DNA of 64,000 nt, from NCBI GenBank assembly GCA_002319885.1, contig DCFT01000133.1, positions 22,796 through 86,795 on the forward strand, written 5' to 3'. Shown here one piece after another: positions 8,164 through 15,561 of this stretch. The translations under genes and the position numbers were made by a program. The notes below the pieces were generated by a model that saw only the letters and a list, made by a program, of their open reading frames with translations, did not search any database and was not told the origin of the DNA. Source of the stretch: Bacteroidales bacterium UBA1797 (GTDB taxonomy: Bacteria; Bacteroidota; Bacteroidia; Bacteroidales; VadinHA17). The first letter of the stretch is position 1. Every line of letters starts with the position of its first letter.

Positions 8164-9234
8164 ATGAAAAAACATAATTTTTATGCCGGTCCTTCAATTC
8201 TTCCTCAGTACACAATTGATAAATCTATTGAAGGGATAAAAGATTTTGCAGGTTCAGGGTTATCCATACTTGAGATCTCTCACCGTAGCAAGGAATTTGT
8301 TGCCTGTATGAACGACACAATAGCACTATTCAAAGAGTTGCTCGAAATACCTGCCGGTTATCATGTTTTCTTTCTCGGAGGCGGGGCAAGTCTGCAGTTT
8401 GCAATGGTGCCTATGAATCTGTTGAATACTAAAGCTGCATATCTGAGTACAGGAGAATGGGCAAGTAAGGCAATGAAAGAGGCTAAACTCTTTGGAGAAG
8501 TTGCAGAAGTCGCTTCATCCAAAGATAAATTATTCAATTATATACCAAAAAACTACACCATTCCTTCCGATGCAGATTATTTGCATATTACAACTAATAA
8601 TACTATTTACGGAACAGAAATTAAGAAAGATCCCGATGTAAAAATACCTCTCGTTGCTGATATGTCTTCCGATATCTTCAGCAGACCGGTTGACATTTCA
8701 AAATATTCTCTAATATATGGAGGTGCCCAGAAAAACCTGGCCCCGGCCGGGATGGCTTTTATTATTGTAAAAGAAGATGTGCTTGGTAAAGTGAACAGAC
8801 CGATTCCTTCAATGCTCGACTATAGGGTTCATATCAAGGGCGAATCGATGTTCAATACTCCTCCGGTATTTACCGTTTTCGCCGCTCAGCAGACCCTCAC
8901 CTGGTTAAAAAACCTTGGTGGCGTAAAAGCCATCCAGAAGAAGAATATTGAAAAAGCAAAAATTCTTTACGACGAAATTGACAGGAACAGATTATTTATC
9001 CCCACGATAGCTGATCCGGAGGACAGGTCTCTTATGAATATTTGTTTTGTGATGGCACCTGAGTATAAGGAACTTGAAAAACCCTTCGCTGAATTTGCCA
9101 AATCAAAAGGAATGCTTGGCATCGAAGGCCATCGCTCGGTTGGCGGATTCCGTGCTTCAACCTATAATGCTCTTCCGAAAGAAAGTGTTGAGGCATTGGT
9201 AAATGCCATGAGAGAGTTTGAATCAAAAAACTAA
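8164..9234 (+). CDS. serC: Phosphoserine aminotransferase
   Basis: This 356-aa PLP enzyme is full length for SerC. It starts KKHNFYAGPSILP, has the phosphate/PLP loop FLGGGASLQFAM and the Schiff-base lysine in YGGAQKNLAPAG (Lys190), and ends with the family motif GIEGHRSVGGFRASTYNALP. It converts 3-phosphohydroxypyruvate plus glutamate to phosphoserine and 2-oxoglutarate in serine synthesis. serA follows after 57 bases and a DUF1015 gene after that, a gene order I recall from other Bacteroidetes. A TACTTTTG box lies upstream. Confidence 0.97.
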   Translation: MKKHNFYAGPSILPQYTIDKSIEGIKDFAGSGLSILEISHRSKEFVACMNDTIALFKELLEIPAGYHVFFLGGGASLQFAMVPMNLLNTKAAYLSTGEWASKAMKEAKLFGEVAEVASSKDKLFNYIPKNYTIPSDADYLHITTNNTIYGTEIKKDPDVKIPLVADMSSDIFSRPVDISKYSLIYGGAQKNLAPAGMAFIIVKEDVLGKVNRPIPSMLDYRVHIKGESMFNTPPVFTVFAAQQTLTWLKNLGGVKAIQKKNIEKAKILYDEIDRNRLFIPTIADPEDRSLMNICFVMAPEYKELEKPFAEFAKSKGMLGIEGHRSVGGFRASTYNALPKESVEALVNAMREFESKN

Positions 9235-9291
9235 GTATTTTGTCAATATACAAGGTATCTGAGCTGATGGTCTCAATAAACAAACGTTAGA

Positions 9292-10215
9292 ATGATGGAA
9301 ATACTTATTGCTACCGAAAAGCCGTTTGCCCCAATTACTATCAGGCAAATCCGTGAAGTTGCTGAAGCTGCTGGTCTTAAGCTCACGCTACTTGAGAACT
9401 ATAAGAATAAGGCTGACCTTCTTTTGGCAGTGGCCACTGCCGATGCCCTTATTGTGCGGAGCGATATTGTTTCAGATGAAGTGCTCGAAGCTGCAAAACA
9501 GCTAAAAGTTGTTGTCCGTGCAGGTTCAGGTTATGATAATATCGACCTTGTATCCTGTACAGCGCATAATGTGGTGGCAATGAATACGCCAGGGCAAAAC
9601 TCAAATGGAGTGGCCGAGCTGGCATTCCTGTTAATGCTTTATCAGATACGAGGTGGTTTCAGTGGTAAGACCGGAACCGAATTAAGAGGTAAGACCTTAG
9701 GTCTCCATGCTTTTGGAAATGTTGGGAAATATGTTGCAGATATTGCTCGTGGATTTGGAATGGACATATACGCTTATGATCCTTTTGTAAGTGAAAGAGT
9801 AATGAAAAATAACGGAGCTAAACAATGCATTAATGTGGAGGAACTCTATTTAAAATGCCAGTACATTTCCATTCACATGCCAAGTAATGAAATTACAAGA
9901 AAATCTATCGGTTATAACCTCATAAAAAAAATGCCTCATAATGCCGTACTGGTTAATACTGCAAGAAAGGAAATAATAGACGAGGAAGGTCTGCTAAAGA
10001 TTTTTGATGAACGTCCTGATTTTAGTTATCTGTCAGATATAGAACCTGATTGCAAAGCCATTATTGAAGAAAAATATAAAGGGAGATACATTTTTACCAG
10101 CAAAAAGATGGGTGCCCAAACCGAAGAATCAAATATCAATGCAGGTGTTGCAGCTGCCAGACAAATAGTTGAATATTTCAATACCGGGAAAGAAAAATAT
10201 AGACTAAACAAGTAG
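9292..10215 (+). CDS. serA: D-3-phosphoglycerate dehydrogenase
   Basis: This 307-aa NAD-dependent dehydrogenase lacks the C-terminal ACT domain and so is the short form. It has the D-hydroxyacid dehydrogenase layout: the substrate domain with VVRAGSGYDNID and NTPGQNSNGVAELAF, a Rossmann loop HAFGNVGKYVAD in place of strict GxGxxG, and VNTARKEIIDEEGL. The position of the usual catalytic His (PHxGASTEEA in many enzymes) reads SKKMGAQTEES, with Lys272 in its place. I recall the same KKMGAQT form in Bacteroides SerA, so it looks like a lineage trait and not damage. It makes 3-phosphohydroxypyruvate for SerC, the gene just upstream. The ATG at 9292 is followed by a second ATG at 9295, and either could be used. 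Confidence 0.93.
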   Translation: MMEILIATEKPFAPITIRQIREVAEAAGLKLTLLENYKNKADLLLAVATADALIVRSDIVSDEVLEAAKQLKVVVRAGSGYDNIDLVSCTAHNVVAMNTPGQNSNGVAELAFLLMLYQIRGGFSGKTGTELRGKTLGLHAFGNVGKYVADIARGFGMDIYAYDPFVSERVMKNNGAKQCINVEELYLKCQYISIHMPSNEITRKSIGYNLIKKMPHNAVLVNTARKEIIDEEGLLKIFDERPDFSYLSDIEPDCKAIIEEKYKGRYIFTSKKMGAQTEESNINAGVAAARQIVEYFNTGKEKYRLNK

Positions 10216-10236
10216 TACTTAATATGTTATAAATAA

Positions 10237-11487
10237 ATGGCAGTTATAAAACCTTTCAGGGGATTAAGACCCCCCAGTGCTCTGGCAAAGGATCTGGCAT
10301 GCCTGCCGTACGATGTGATGAATACTGATGAGGCAAGGAAGATGGCAAAGGGAAAAGAGTGTTCTCTTCTTCATATCACCAGATCAGAAATTGACCTTGC
10401 GGCAGATATTGACAGTCATTCCGAACTGGTCTATAAAAAATCATTTGAAAATTTTAGAAAGTGGCAGAAAAATGGCTGGCTTGTTCAGGATGAGTTACCA
10501 CATTTTTATATATATGCCCAGACAATGAAAGGGCGTACCCAGTACGGAATTGTAGGTTGTGCTTCTGTCGATGACTATCTTAACGGTATAATCAAAAAAC
10601 ATGAATTGACACGACCTGACAAAGAACAAGACAGGATGATCCATGTCCGCGCGAATAACGCAAATATTGAACCGGTTTTTTTTACGTATCCCGCAGTGAA
10701 AGAGATTGATGATATTGTTACTAAGATTGTAACCAGGGAAAAACCTGAATATGATTTTATTGCCGGCGATGGTTTTGGGCACCATTTCTGGGTGATAAAA
10801 AATCAGGAAACGAACAGGCTTATTGAAAAACTCTTCGCTGAAAAAGTTCCATATACTTATGTTGCTGACGGACATCACAGAACAGCTGCAGCGGCACTCG
10901 TAGGTAAAGAAAAAAGAGATAATAATCCCTCGCATCGAGGCACTGAAGAATATAATTTCTTCCTTGCTGTCCATTTTCCAGCAGATCAGTTAAAGATAAT
11001 TGACTATAACAGAACTATCAAGGATTTGAATGGTCTCTCTCCACAGGAATTATTAAACAGATTGGAGAAAGCATTTGTTGTTGTGGATAAAGGAAGCAGA
11101 ACCTATAAACCAAAACAACTACACAACTTCTCGATGTATCTTGATGGCAAATGGTACAGCCTTACAGCCAGAGAAGGAACATATAATGATAATGATCCTA
11201 TAGGTGTACTCGATGTAACTATACTCACAAATCAGATACTCGCACCCGTACTTGACATTCAGGATCTCAGAAGATCGAAACGAATAGACTTTATTGGTGG
11301 TATTCGTGGTCTGGGTGAACTTAAAAAAAGGGTTGACAGTGGTGAGATGAAAGTAGCATTCGCACTTTTCCCGGTATCAATGAATCAGTTGATTACAATA
11401 GCCGATTCCGGAAATATCATGCCGCCCAAATCAACATGGTTTGAACCAAAACTCCGTAGCGGTCTGGTCATTCATCTGCTTGACTGA
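10237..11487 (+). CDS. DUF1015 domain-containing protein
   Basis: This 416-aa protein starts MAVIKPFRGLRPPSALAKDL and continues CLPYDVMNTDEA, the hallmark of DUF1015 (PF06245). It also has KKHELTRPDKEQDR and YVADGHHRTAAAA, a conserved histidine-rich motif suggesting a metal or nucleotide site. Its biochemical role is not established. It lies 21 bases after serA, and the conserved serC-serA-DUF1015 order suggests a link to serine metabolism. No signal peptide or membrane segment is visible, so it is probably cytoplasmic. Family membership is clear; function is unknown. Confidence 0.9.
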   Translation: MAVIKPFRGLRPPSALAKDLACLPYDVMNTDEARKMAKGKECSLLHITRSEIDLAADIDSHSELVYKKSFENFRKWQKNGWLVQDELPHFYIYAQTMKGRTQYGIVGCASVDDYLNGIIKKHELTRPDKEQDRMIHVRANNANIEPVFFTYPAVKEIDDIVTKIVTREKPEYDFIAGDGFGHHFWVIKNQETNRLIEKLFAEKVPYTYVADGHHRTAAAALVGKEKRDNNPSHRGTEEYNFFLAVHFPADQLKIIDYNRTIKDLNGLSPQELLNRLEKAFVVVDKGSRTYKPKQLHNFSMYLDGKWYSLTAREGTYNDNDPIGVLDVTILTNQILAPVLDIQDLRRSKRIDFIGGIRGLGELKKRVDSGEMKVAFALFPVSMNQLITIADSGNIMPPKSTWFEPKLRSGLVIHLLD

Positions 11488-11494
11488 TTTTTTA

Positions 11495-11595
11495 TTCTCT
11501 GTGGTTCTCTGTGCTTCTCTGTGGCTCTCCGTGTAACTAAAAAAAATAGGAATTTACACAGAGTTGCACAGAGAAACACAGAGTTACACAGAGAA
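11495..11595. repeat. Inverted repeat built from four 10-bp CTCTGTG units per arm
   Basis: The left arm (11495-11536) carries CTCTGTG at 11497, 11507 and 11517 and CTCCGTG at 11527. The right arm (11554-11595) carries CACAGAG at 11557, 11567, 11577 and 11587. The arms are 42 bases each, match at 34 of 42 positions when paired, and enclose a 17-base A-rich loop. The unit repeats every 10 bases, with the mismatches mostly in the 3-base spacers. It lies just after the DUF1015 stop and could act as a terminator or be a mobile intergenic repeat. Confidence 0.8.
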
Positions 11596-11634
11596 ATAAT
11601 TTACTTTATGCTTAAGATACACTATCTATTTTTC

Positions 11635-11642
11635 TAATTTTG
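11635..11642 (+). promoter_or_regulatory. Putative -7 box of yggS
   Basis: TAATTTTG matches TAnnTTTG exactly, with TTAA 19 bases upstream (11612-11615) as a weak -33. The leader would be about 12 bases, consistent with the ATG at 11661. Confidence 0.4.
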
Positions 11643-11660
11643 CTTTAAGCACTCAAATAA

Positions 11661-12338
11661 ATGTCATTCATAACAGAAAATATTTTTATTCTCAAACATC
11701 ACATTCCATCAACAGTTAAGCTGGTTGCTGTTTCAAAGACAAAACCGGTAGCTGATATTTTGGAAGCATATAATACCGGGCAAAAAAGTTTTGGCGAAAA
11801 CAGGGTACAGGAGCTCCTGAATAAAAAGGATCTTCTTCCAGAGGATATTGAGTGGCATCTTATTGGTCATCTTCAGACAAATAAGATAAGATACGTAGTT
11901 CCGTTTATAAGTATGATCCAATCTATTGATTCATTCAAACTATTATCTGCTGTTAATAATGAAGCATTAAAAATAAACCGTGTTGTTGATTGCCTGCTTC
12001 AGATTCATATAGCTAGTGAAGAAACAAAGTTCGGATTTTCCATGCACAACCTCACAGAAGATCTTCAGTCAGATAAGATGTTAAACCTGAGGAATGTAAG
12101 GATCTGTGGCATCATGGGAATGGCCACATTTACATCTGATAATGAGCAGGTTAAGAAAGAGTTCAGATATCTGAAAGATTGTTATGATTCGCTTAAATCA
12201 TCGTTCTTCAGATCAAATGCCTGCTTTAAGGAGATCTCTATGGGAATGTCGGGAGACTATAAACTGGCCATCGAAGAAGGAAGTACGATGGTCAGAATAG
12301 GCAGTCTGATTTTTGGAGAAAGAAATAAATTTCAATAA
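11661..12338 (+). CDS. YggS/PLPBP family pyridoxal-phosphate homeostasis protein
   Basis: This 225-aa single-barrel PLP protein has the PLP lysine in LVAVSKTKP (about residue 27), then GENRVQELLNK and WHLIGHLQTNKIRYV. The C-terminal phosphate-binding motif ISMGMSGDYKLAIEEGSTMVRIGSLIFG is also present. Family members (YggS, human PLPBP) carry PLP and balance B6 vitamers and amino acid pools, and have no known enzymatic activity. The DHOD-like gene starts 8 bases after its stop, so they form an operon. An exact TAnnTTTG box lies just upstream. Confidence 0.95.
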   Translation: MSFITENIFILKHHIPSTVKLVAVSKTKPVADILEAYNTGQKSFGENRVQELLNKKDLLPEDIEWHLIGHLQTNKIRYVVPFISMIQSIDSFKLLSAVNNEALKINRVVDCLLQIHIASEETKFGFSMHNLTEDLQSDKMLNLRNVRICGIMGMATFTSDNEQVKKEFRYLKDCYDSLKSSFFRSNACFKEISMGMSGDYKLAIEEGSTMVRIGSLIFGERNKFQ

Positions 12339-12346
12339 TATTTTAT

Positions 12347-13324
12347 ATGGAAAACCTTACTACAAAATACCTTGGACTTACTTTAAAGAGCCCGGTTATT
12401 ATGAGCAGCAGCAGACTCACATCTACTATTGAAAACCTGAAGGAAGCTGAAGATAATGGAGCTGGAGCAGTCGTTTTAAAATCTCTTTTTGAAGAACAGA
12501 TCATACATTCTATTTCTGAAATACCTGTTTCTGAAAGTTATCCTGAGAGTGATGATTATATTTCTTTTTATACCAGGTCACATTCAATTGACGAGTATCT
12601 TAACCTTATAAGATCTGCAAAAAGCAGTCTGAATATACCTGTTATTCCAAGTATTAATTGTTTTTCATCGCATGGCTGGACAGATTTTGCACGTGATATC
12701 GTTGATGCAGGAGCTGATGCCCTTGAAATAAATGTTTTTTTCCTGCCACTTGACCGGAAGAAATCTGCGGCTGATTCTGAGAAGATTTATTTTGATCTGA
12801 TAGAAAAGCTTAAAGCTAAAGTATCTGTTCCGATTGCCTTAAAGATCGGGTTCAGGTTCTCTAACATTTTATATATGATCGATCAATTTTATATGAGGGG
12901 AGTTGAAGGTGTAGTGTTGTTTAATAGATTTTATGAACCTGATATTGATATTAATCATATGGAAATCGTTCCTGCCTCAATTTTCAGCAGTGAGGGAGAC
13001 CGGCGTAATGTTCTCAGGTGGATCGCCATGACCAGCGCACAGGTCATAAAAATAAATATTTCAGCTTCCACAGCAGTTCACAGCGGGGAAGATGCTGTAA
13101 GGTATCTGCTGGCAGGGGCAGATACAGTGCAGGTGTGCTCAGTATTGTATAAGAAAGGAATTCCATTTCTGAAAACTATTAATAATCAGATTAAAGAATG
13201 GATGTCAAAAAATAGCTTCAAAAATATCGACGAATTCAGGGGCAAGCTTAACTGGCGAAACTACGAAAAACCATCAGTTTTCGAAAGAACTCAGTTTATG
13301 AAATATTTTTCTTCAGAAGATTAG
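12347..13324 (+). CDS. Dihydroorotate dehydrogenase-like flavoprotein (paralogue 1)
   Basis: This 325-aa TIM-barrel protein starts with TKYLGLTLKSPVIMSSS and has GAGAVVLKSLFEEQI, LKIGFRFSNI and LLAGADTVQVCS, typical of FMN-binding dihydroorotate dehydrogenase-like proteins. The stretch that holds the catalytic NxSCPN motif in true PyrD reads ALEINVFFLPLD here, so the active-site Cys/Ser and following Asn-Pro are missing. It therefore probably does not make orotate. It is clearly related to the gene at 53051-54073. It shares an operon with yggS. The substrate is unknown; a flavin-dependent oxidoreductase is the safe call. Confidence 0.85.
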   Translation: MENLTTKYLGLTLKSPVIMSSSRLTSTIENLKEAEDNGAGAVVLKSLFEEQIIHSISEIPVSESYPESDDYISFYTRSHSIDEYLNLIRSAKSSLNIPVIPSINCFSSHGWTDFARDIVDAGADALEINVFFLPLDRKKSAADSEKIYFDLIEKLKAKVSVPIALKIGFRFSNILYMIDQFYMRGVEGVVLFNRFYEPDIDINHMEIVPASIFSSEGDRRNVLRWIAMTSAQVIKINISASTAVHSGEDAVRYLLAGADTVQVCSVLYKKGIPFLKTINNQIKEWMSKNSFKNIDEFRGKLNWRNYEKPSVFERTQFMKYFSSED

Positions 13325-13353
13325 GGGCCGGAATTCCTGTATTCAGAGCAGTG

Positions 13354-13869
13354 CTATCTTTCCAGAATTGATAAAAGCTCGTAGGTAAGAGTGGCCTTTT
13401 CATTTGAAGAGGAGATGGGATTTTCTTTAATAAGAATTATTATCTCATTTCTCTTTTCTATGCTTATTCCATTTACTGCCCCTTCGATTACTGTAAGACA
13501 TTCTATTGCAGTAATAAAGTCACCTTTAAGAAATATTTTTGTCAGATCGAGACAATACTCAGAATAGTTGAGTCCCGATTGCCAGCATGATGAAACTAGC
13601 ATACTTATTGTATCAGACTTCCATGGTTTGCGGATTTCATTCATAACTTCATGACAGGCAGATTGATCCTTGAGGTCATTCAGAAATCCTGAAATTGTCT
13701 TTTTTATTAAGATATCATTGGTTTTATCAAAAAGAGCCACAAGTAAACCAATAATTCCCTCAACCGGTTTCTCCTGGCGAAGCAATTCTATTTCCTCAGT
13801 TATTTGTATATTATTATCTTTTTTAAATATTTCTGTAAGCTTTTTTACTTTTTCCTCTGATTTTATCAT
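13354..13869 (-). CDS. Hypothetical helical protein, possible HEAT/ARM-like repeats
   Basis: I do not recognise this 171-aa protein with confidence. It is almost all helical by composition. Repeated hydrophobic helix pairs (GIIGLLVALFDKTND, KTISGFLNDLKDQSA, AIECLTVIEGAVNGI) suggest a HEAT/ARM-like solenoid. There is no signal peptide, membrane segment or catalytic motif. It is divergent from the lipoprotein gene at 13989 and converges on the DHOD-like gene with a 29-base gap. A TAACTTTG box lies 18 bases before its ATG, which supports it as an expressed gene. Confidence 0.65.
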   Translation of the reverse strand: MIKSEEKVKKLTEIFKKDNNIQITEEIELLRQEKPVEGIIGLLVALFDKTNDILIKKTISGFLNDLKDQSACHEVMNEIRKPWKSDTISMLVSSCWQSGLNYSEYCLDLTKIFLKGDFITAIECLTVIEGAVNGISIEKRNEIIILIKENPISSSNEKATLTYELLSILER

Positions 13870-13886
13870 TTTTAGATTATTTTTAA

Positions 13887-13894
13887 CAAAGTTA
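13887..13894 (-). promoter_or_regulatory. Putative -7 box for the helical protein gene
   Basis: TAACTTTG on the minus strand is an exact TAnnTTTG match, with TTTA 18 bases further upstream as a near -33. The leader would be about 11 bases. Confidence 0.4.
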
Positions 13895-13961
13895 GAAATA
13901 GCATCAATTAGTTAAAGCTGTTTTTGAAAAATAAAAATAAAATACTAATTTAGTCGTGAAA

Positions 13962-13969
13962 TAGGTTTG
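13962..13969 (+). promoter_or_regulatory. Putative -7 box for the lipoprotein gene
   Basis: TAGGTTTG is an exact TAnnTTTG match 19 bases before the ATG at 13989. It faces away from the box at 13887-13894, making a compact divergent promoter region. No clear -33 is visible. Confidence 0.4.
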
Positions 13970-13988
13970 ACAATTAAATATTTATATC

Positions 13989-14912
13989 ATGAATAGAAAA
14001 TGTGGAATTTTTTCGAAAATTCTGATTGTTGTTTTAATAATTACAAGTCTGCTCGTAGGCTGTAAATCCGGAGGTACAAAACCACCCAAGGAAGAGGCAA
14101 CAGTAAGTATACCTAAAGATAAAACAGCTATTGTAGAGGAGATTAAGCAGGCAGAAAAAATATTTAATGCACTCCCTTCACCACTTGAATCAGCTATGCT
14201 TATTAAATCGGCTGATGCAAAATTTGATCAGTCGCTGCTCAACCCTATTGGTAATGCAAATAATTATGTGACAATCAAAAGCATGGCCCTTAACCTGGGA
14301 ATTTATACCTGCGATTTAAGTTTTGCCAGTTTATATGAACAAACCCAACTGATTATTGATTATATGAATGCTGCCAAGAAGATGGCTGACGGATTGGGGA
14401 TACTTAAAGCAATTGAACAATCACAGATTGATAAACTCGAGGAAAATATAAATAACAGCGAAGTAATTATGGAGATTGTAAGTGAGACTTTCATGAACTC
14501 TAATTCATATCTCGCAGATAATGGTCAACCGGCAATTGCAGCAATGGTGCTTGTCGGAGGTTGGTTCGAGGGTTTATATATATCTACTCAACTAGTTGAT
14601 ATGAAAGATTTTAATGGTAATAAACTGGTTGGAAGGATTATTGATCAGAAACTTTCAATAGACATACTCATCAATTTACTGGAGAGTAACAAAGGGAACC
14701 CTGCCGTGGATGACCTGTTAGTTCAGGTCAGAAAACTAAAAGTAGTTTTTGACAAAATTTCAATCACGACTTCAAAAATCAGACCGGAGTATAACAAGAC
14801 ATCAAATACTACTATTCTCAAATCAGAAATTAAAACTGATATGACTCCTGAAGTATTTAAAGAACTTGCCACAACAGTTTCTGACATAAGAAAGACATTT
14901 GTAAATAACTAG
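13989..14912 (+). CDS. Putative lipoprotein of unknown function
   Basis: This 307-aa protein has a lipoprotein signal peptide ending in the lipobox LLVGC (Cys25). A short linker (KSGGTKPPKEEA) and a helical C-terminal domain follow. The sequence after residue 50 (EIKQAEKIFNALPSPLESAM, LNLGIYTCDLSFASLYEQTQ) looks like a conserved Bacteroidetes exported family that I can describe but not name. It is probably anchored to the inner or outer membrane on the periplasmic side. The next gene begins 4 bases after its stop, so the two are cotranscribed and may act together. Confidence 0.8.
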   Translation: MNRKCGIFSKILIVVLIITSLLVGCKSGGTKPPKEEATVSIPKDKTAIVEEIKQAEKIFNALPSPLESAMLIKSADAKFDQSLLNPIGNANNYVTIKSMALNLGIYTCDLSFASLYEQTQLIIDYMNAAKKMADGLGILKAIEQSQIDKLEENINNSEVIMEIVSETFMNSNSYLADNGQPAIAAMVLVGGWFEGLYISTQLVDMKDFNGNKLVGRIIDQKLSIDILINLLESNKGNPAVDDLLVQVRKLKVVFDKISITTSKIRPEYNKTSNTTILKSEIKTDMTPEVFKELATTVSDIRKTFVNN

Positions 14913-14916
14913 CCCC

Positions 14917-15360
14917 ATGAGAATACGTAGAATAATTCCGATACTGGCGTTGATTATAGCTGTAACAACACTTAATGTTGATGCTCAGTGTAAAGCGTTC
15001 GCAAAAAAAGTTTGTATCCCTGAATTAGGAGCCTATACGCATGATGGGAACTATCATGCTGCCATATTGGTAGAAGGTGAAGAGGCCGAATTGTATAAAA
15101 CATTTTATTCCGATATGGATTACAGAGTCGCAATTTGCGGAGAAGATAAACTTCCTGAAGTAGAATTCAGTGTACTCGATGCAAATAAAAATGTACTCTA
15201 TTCCAATAAAGATGCAAATTATGCCAGGACATGGGACTTTAAGCTTCAATCGAGCCAGCAGCTTAAAATTGTTGTTAAAGTAAACTCTTTAAATAAACCG
15301 AATGAGACACCGGCAAGCGGTTGCGTAGCAATTATGTTCGGTTTCAAAATCAAAAAATAA
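14917..15360 (+). CDS. Small exported protein of unknown function
   Basis: This 147-aa protein has a signal peptide with likely cleavage after VDAQ (residue 23). The mature domain is about 120 residues and rich in beta strand (VEFSVLDANKNVLYSNKD, LKIVVKVNSLN), with three cysteines, one near the C-terminus in ASGCVAIMFG. The pattern suggests a small beta-sandwich secreted into the periplasm. It starts 4 bases after the lipoprotein gene, which suggests a functional pair. I do not recognise the family. Confidence 0.75.
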   Translation: MRIRRIIPILALIIAVTTLNVDAQCKAFAKKVCIPELGAYTHDGNYHAAILVEGEEAELYKTFYSDMDYRVAICGEDKLPEVEFSVLDANKNVLYSNKDANYARTWDFKLQSSQQLKIVVKVNSLNKPNETPASGCVAIMFGFKIKK

Positions 15361-15417
15361 CCGGCAGGCACAAAATTTATTTTGCAGAGGCTTTCTCAAA
15401 AGAAGAAATCTATTAAA

Positions 15418-15527
15418 CACAAAGGGCACAAAGTAAATTCACAAAGGACACAAAGTTCCGATAGCTATCGGGATAAATATCACGTTTTTCCCTTTGCGAA
15501 CTTCGTGCCTGCTTTGTGTACTTTGTG
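15418..15527. repeat. CACAAAG/CTTTGTG inverted repeat with internal palindrome
   Basis: CACAAAG occurs at 15418, 15427, 15440 and 15449. The inverted form occurs at 15492 (CTTTGCG), 15501 (CTTCGTG), 15512 and 15521 (CTTTGTG). A perfect 14-base palindrome, CCGATAGCTATCGG, lies between them at 15458-15471. The block fills the 201-base gap between the convergent small exported gene and uvrA, where it could serve as a two-way terminator. It belongs to the same heptamer family as 261-345 and 20164-20232. Confidence 0.75.
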
Positions 15528-15561
15528 GTAAAAAATATTTTTTGAGTCAATTCTGTATGTT

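Noticed and set aside
10495..10974. 159-codon minus-strand open frame
   Set aside because: It lies wholly inside the DUF1015 gene in antisense and its translation shows no family motif; codon structure of the sense gene explains it.
15418..15527. CRISPR array
   Set aside because: The repeats are 7-base units in inverted orientation without regular 30-base spacers, and no cas genes are in the window.
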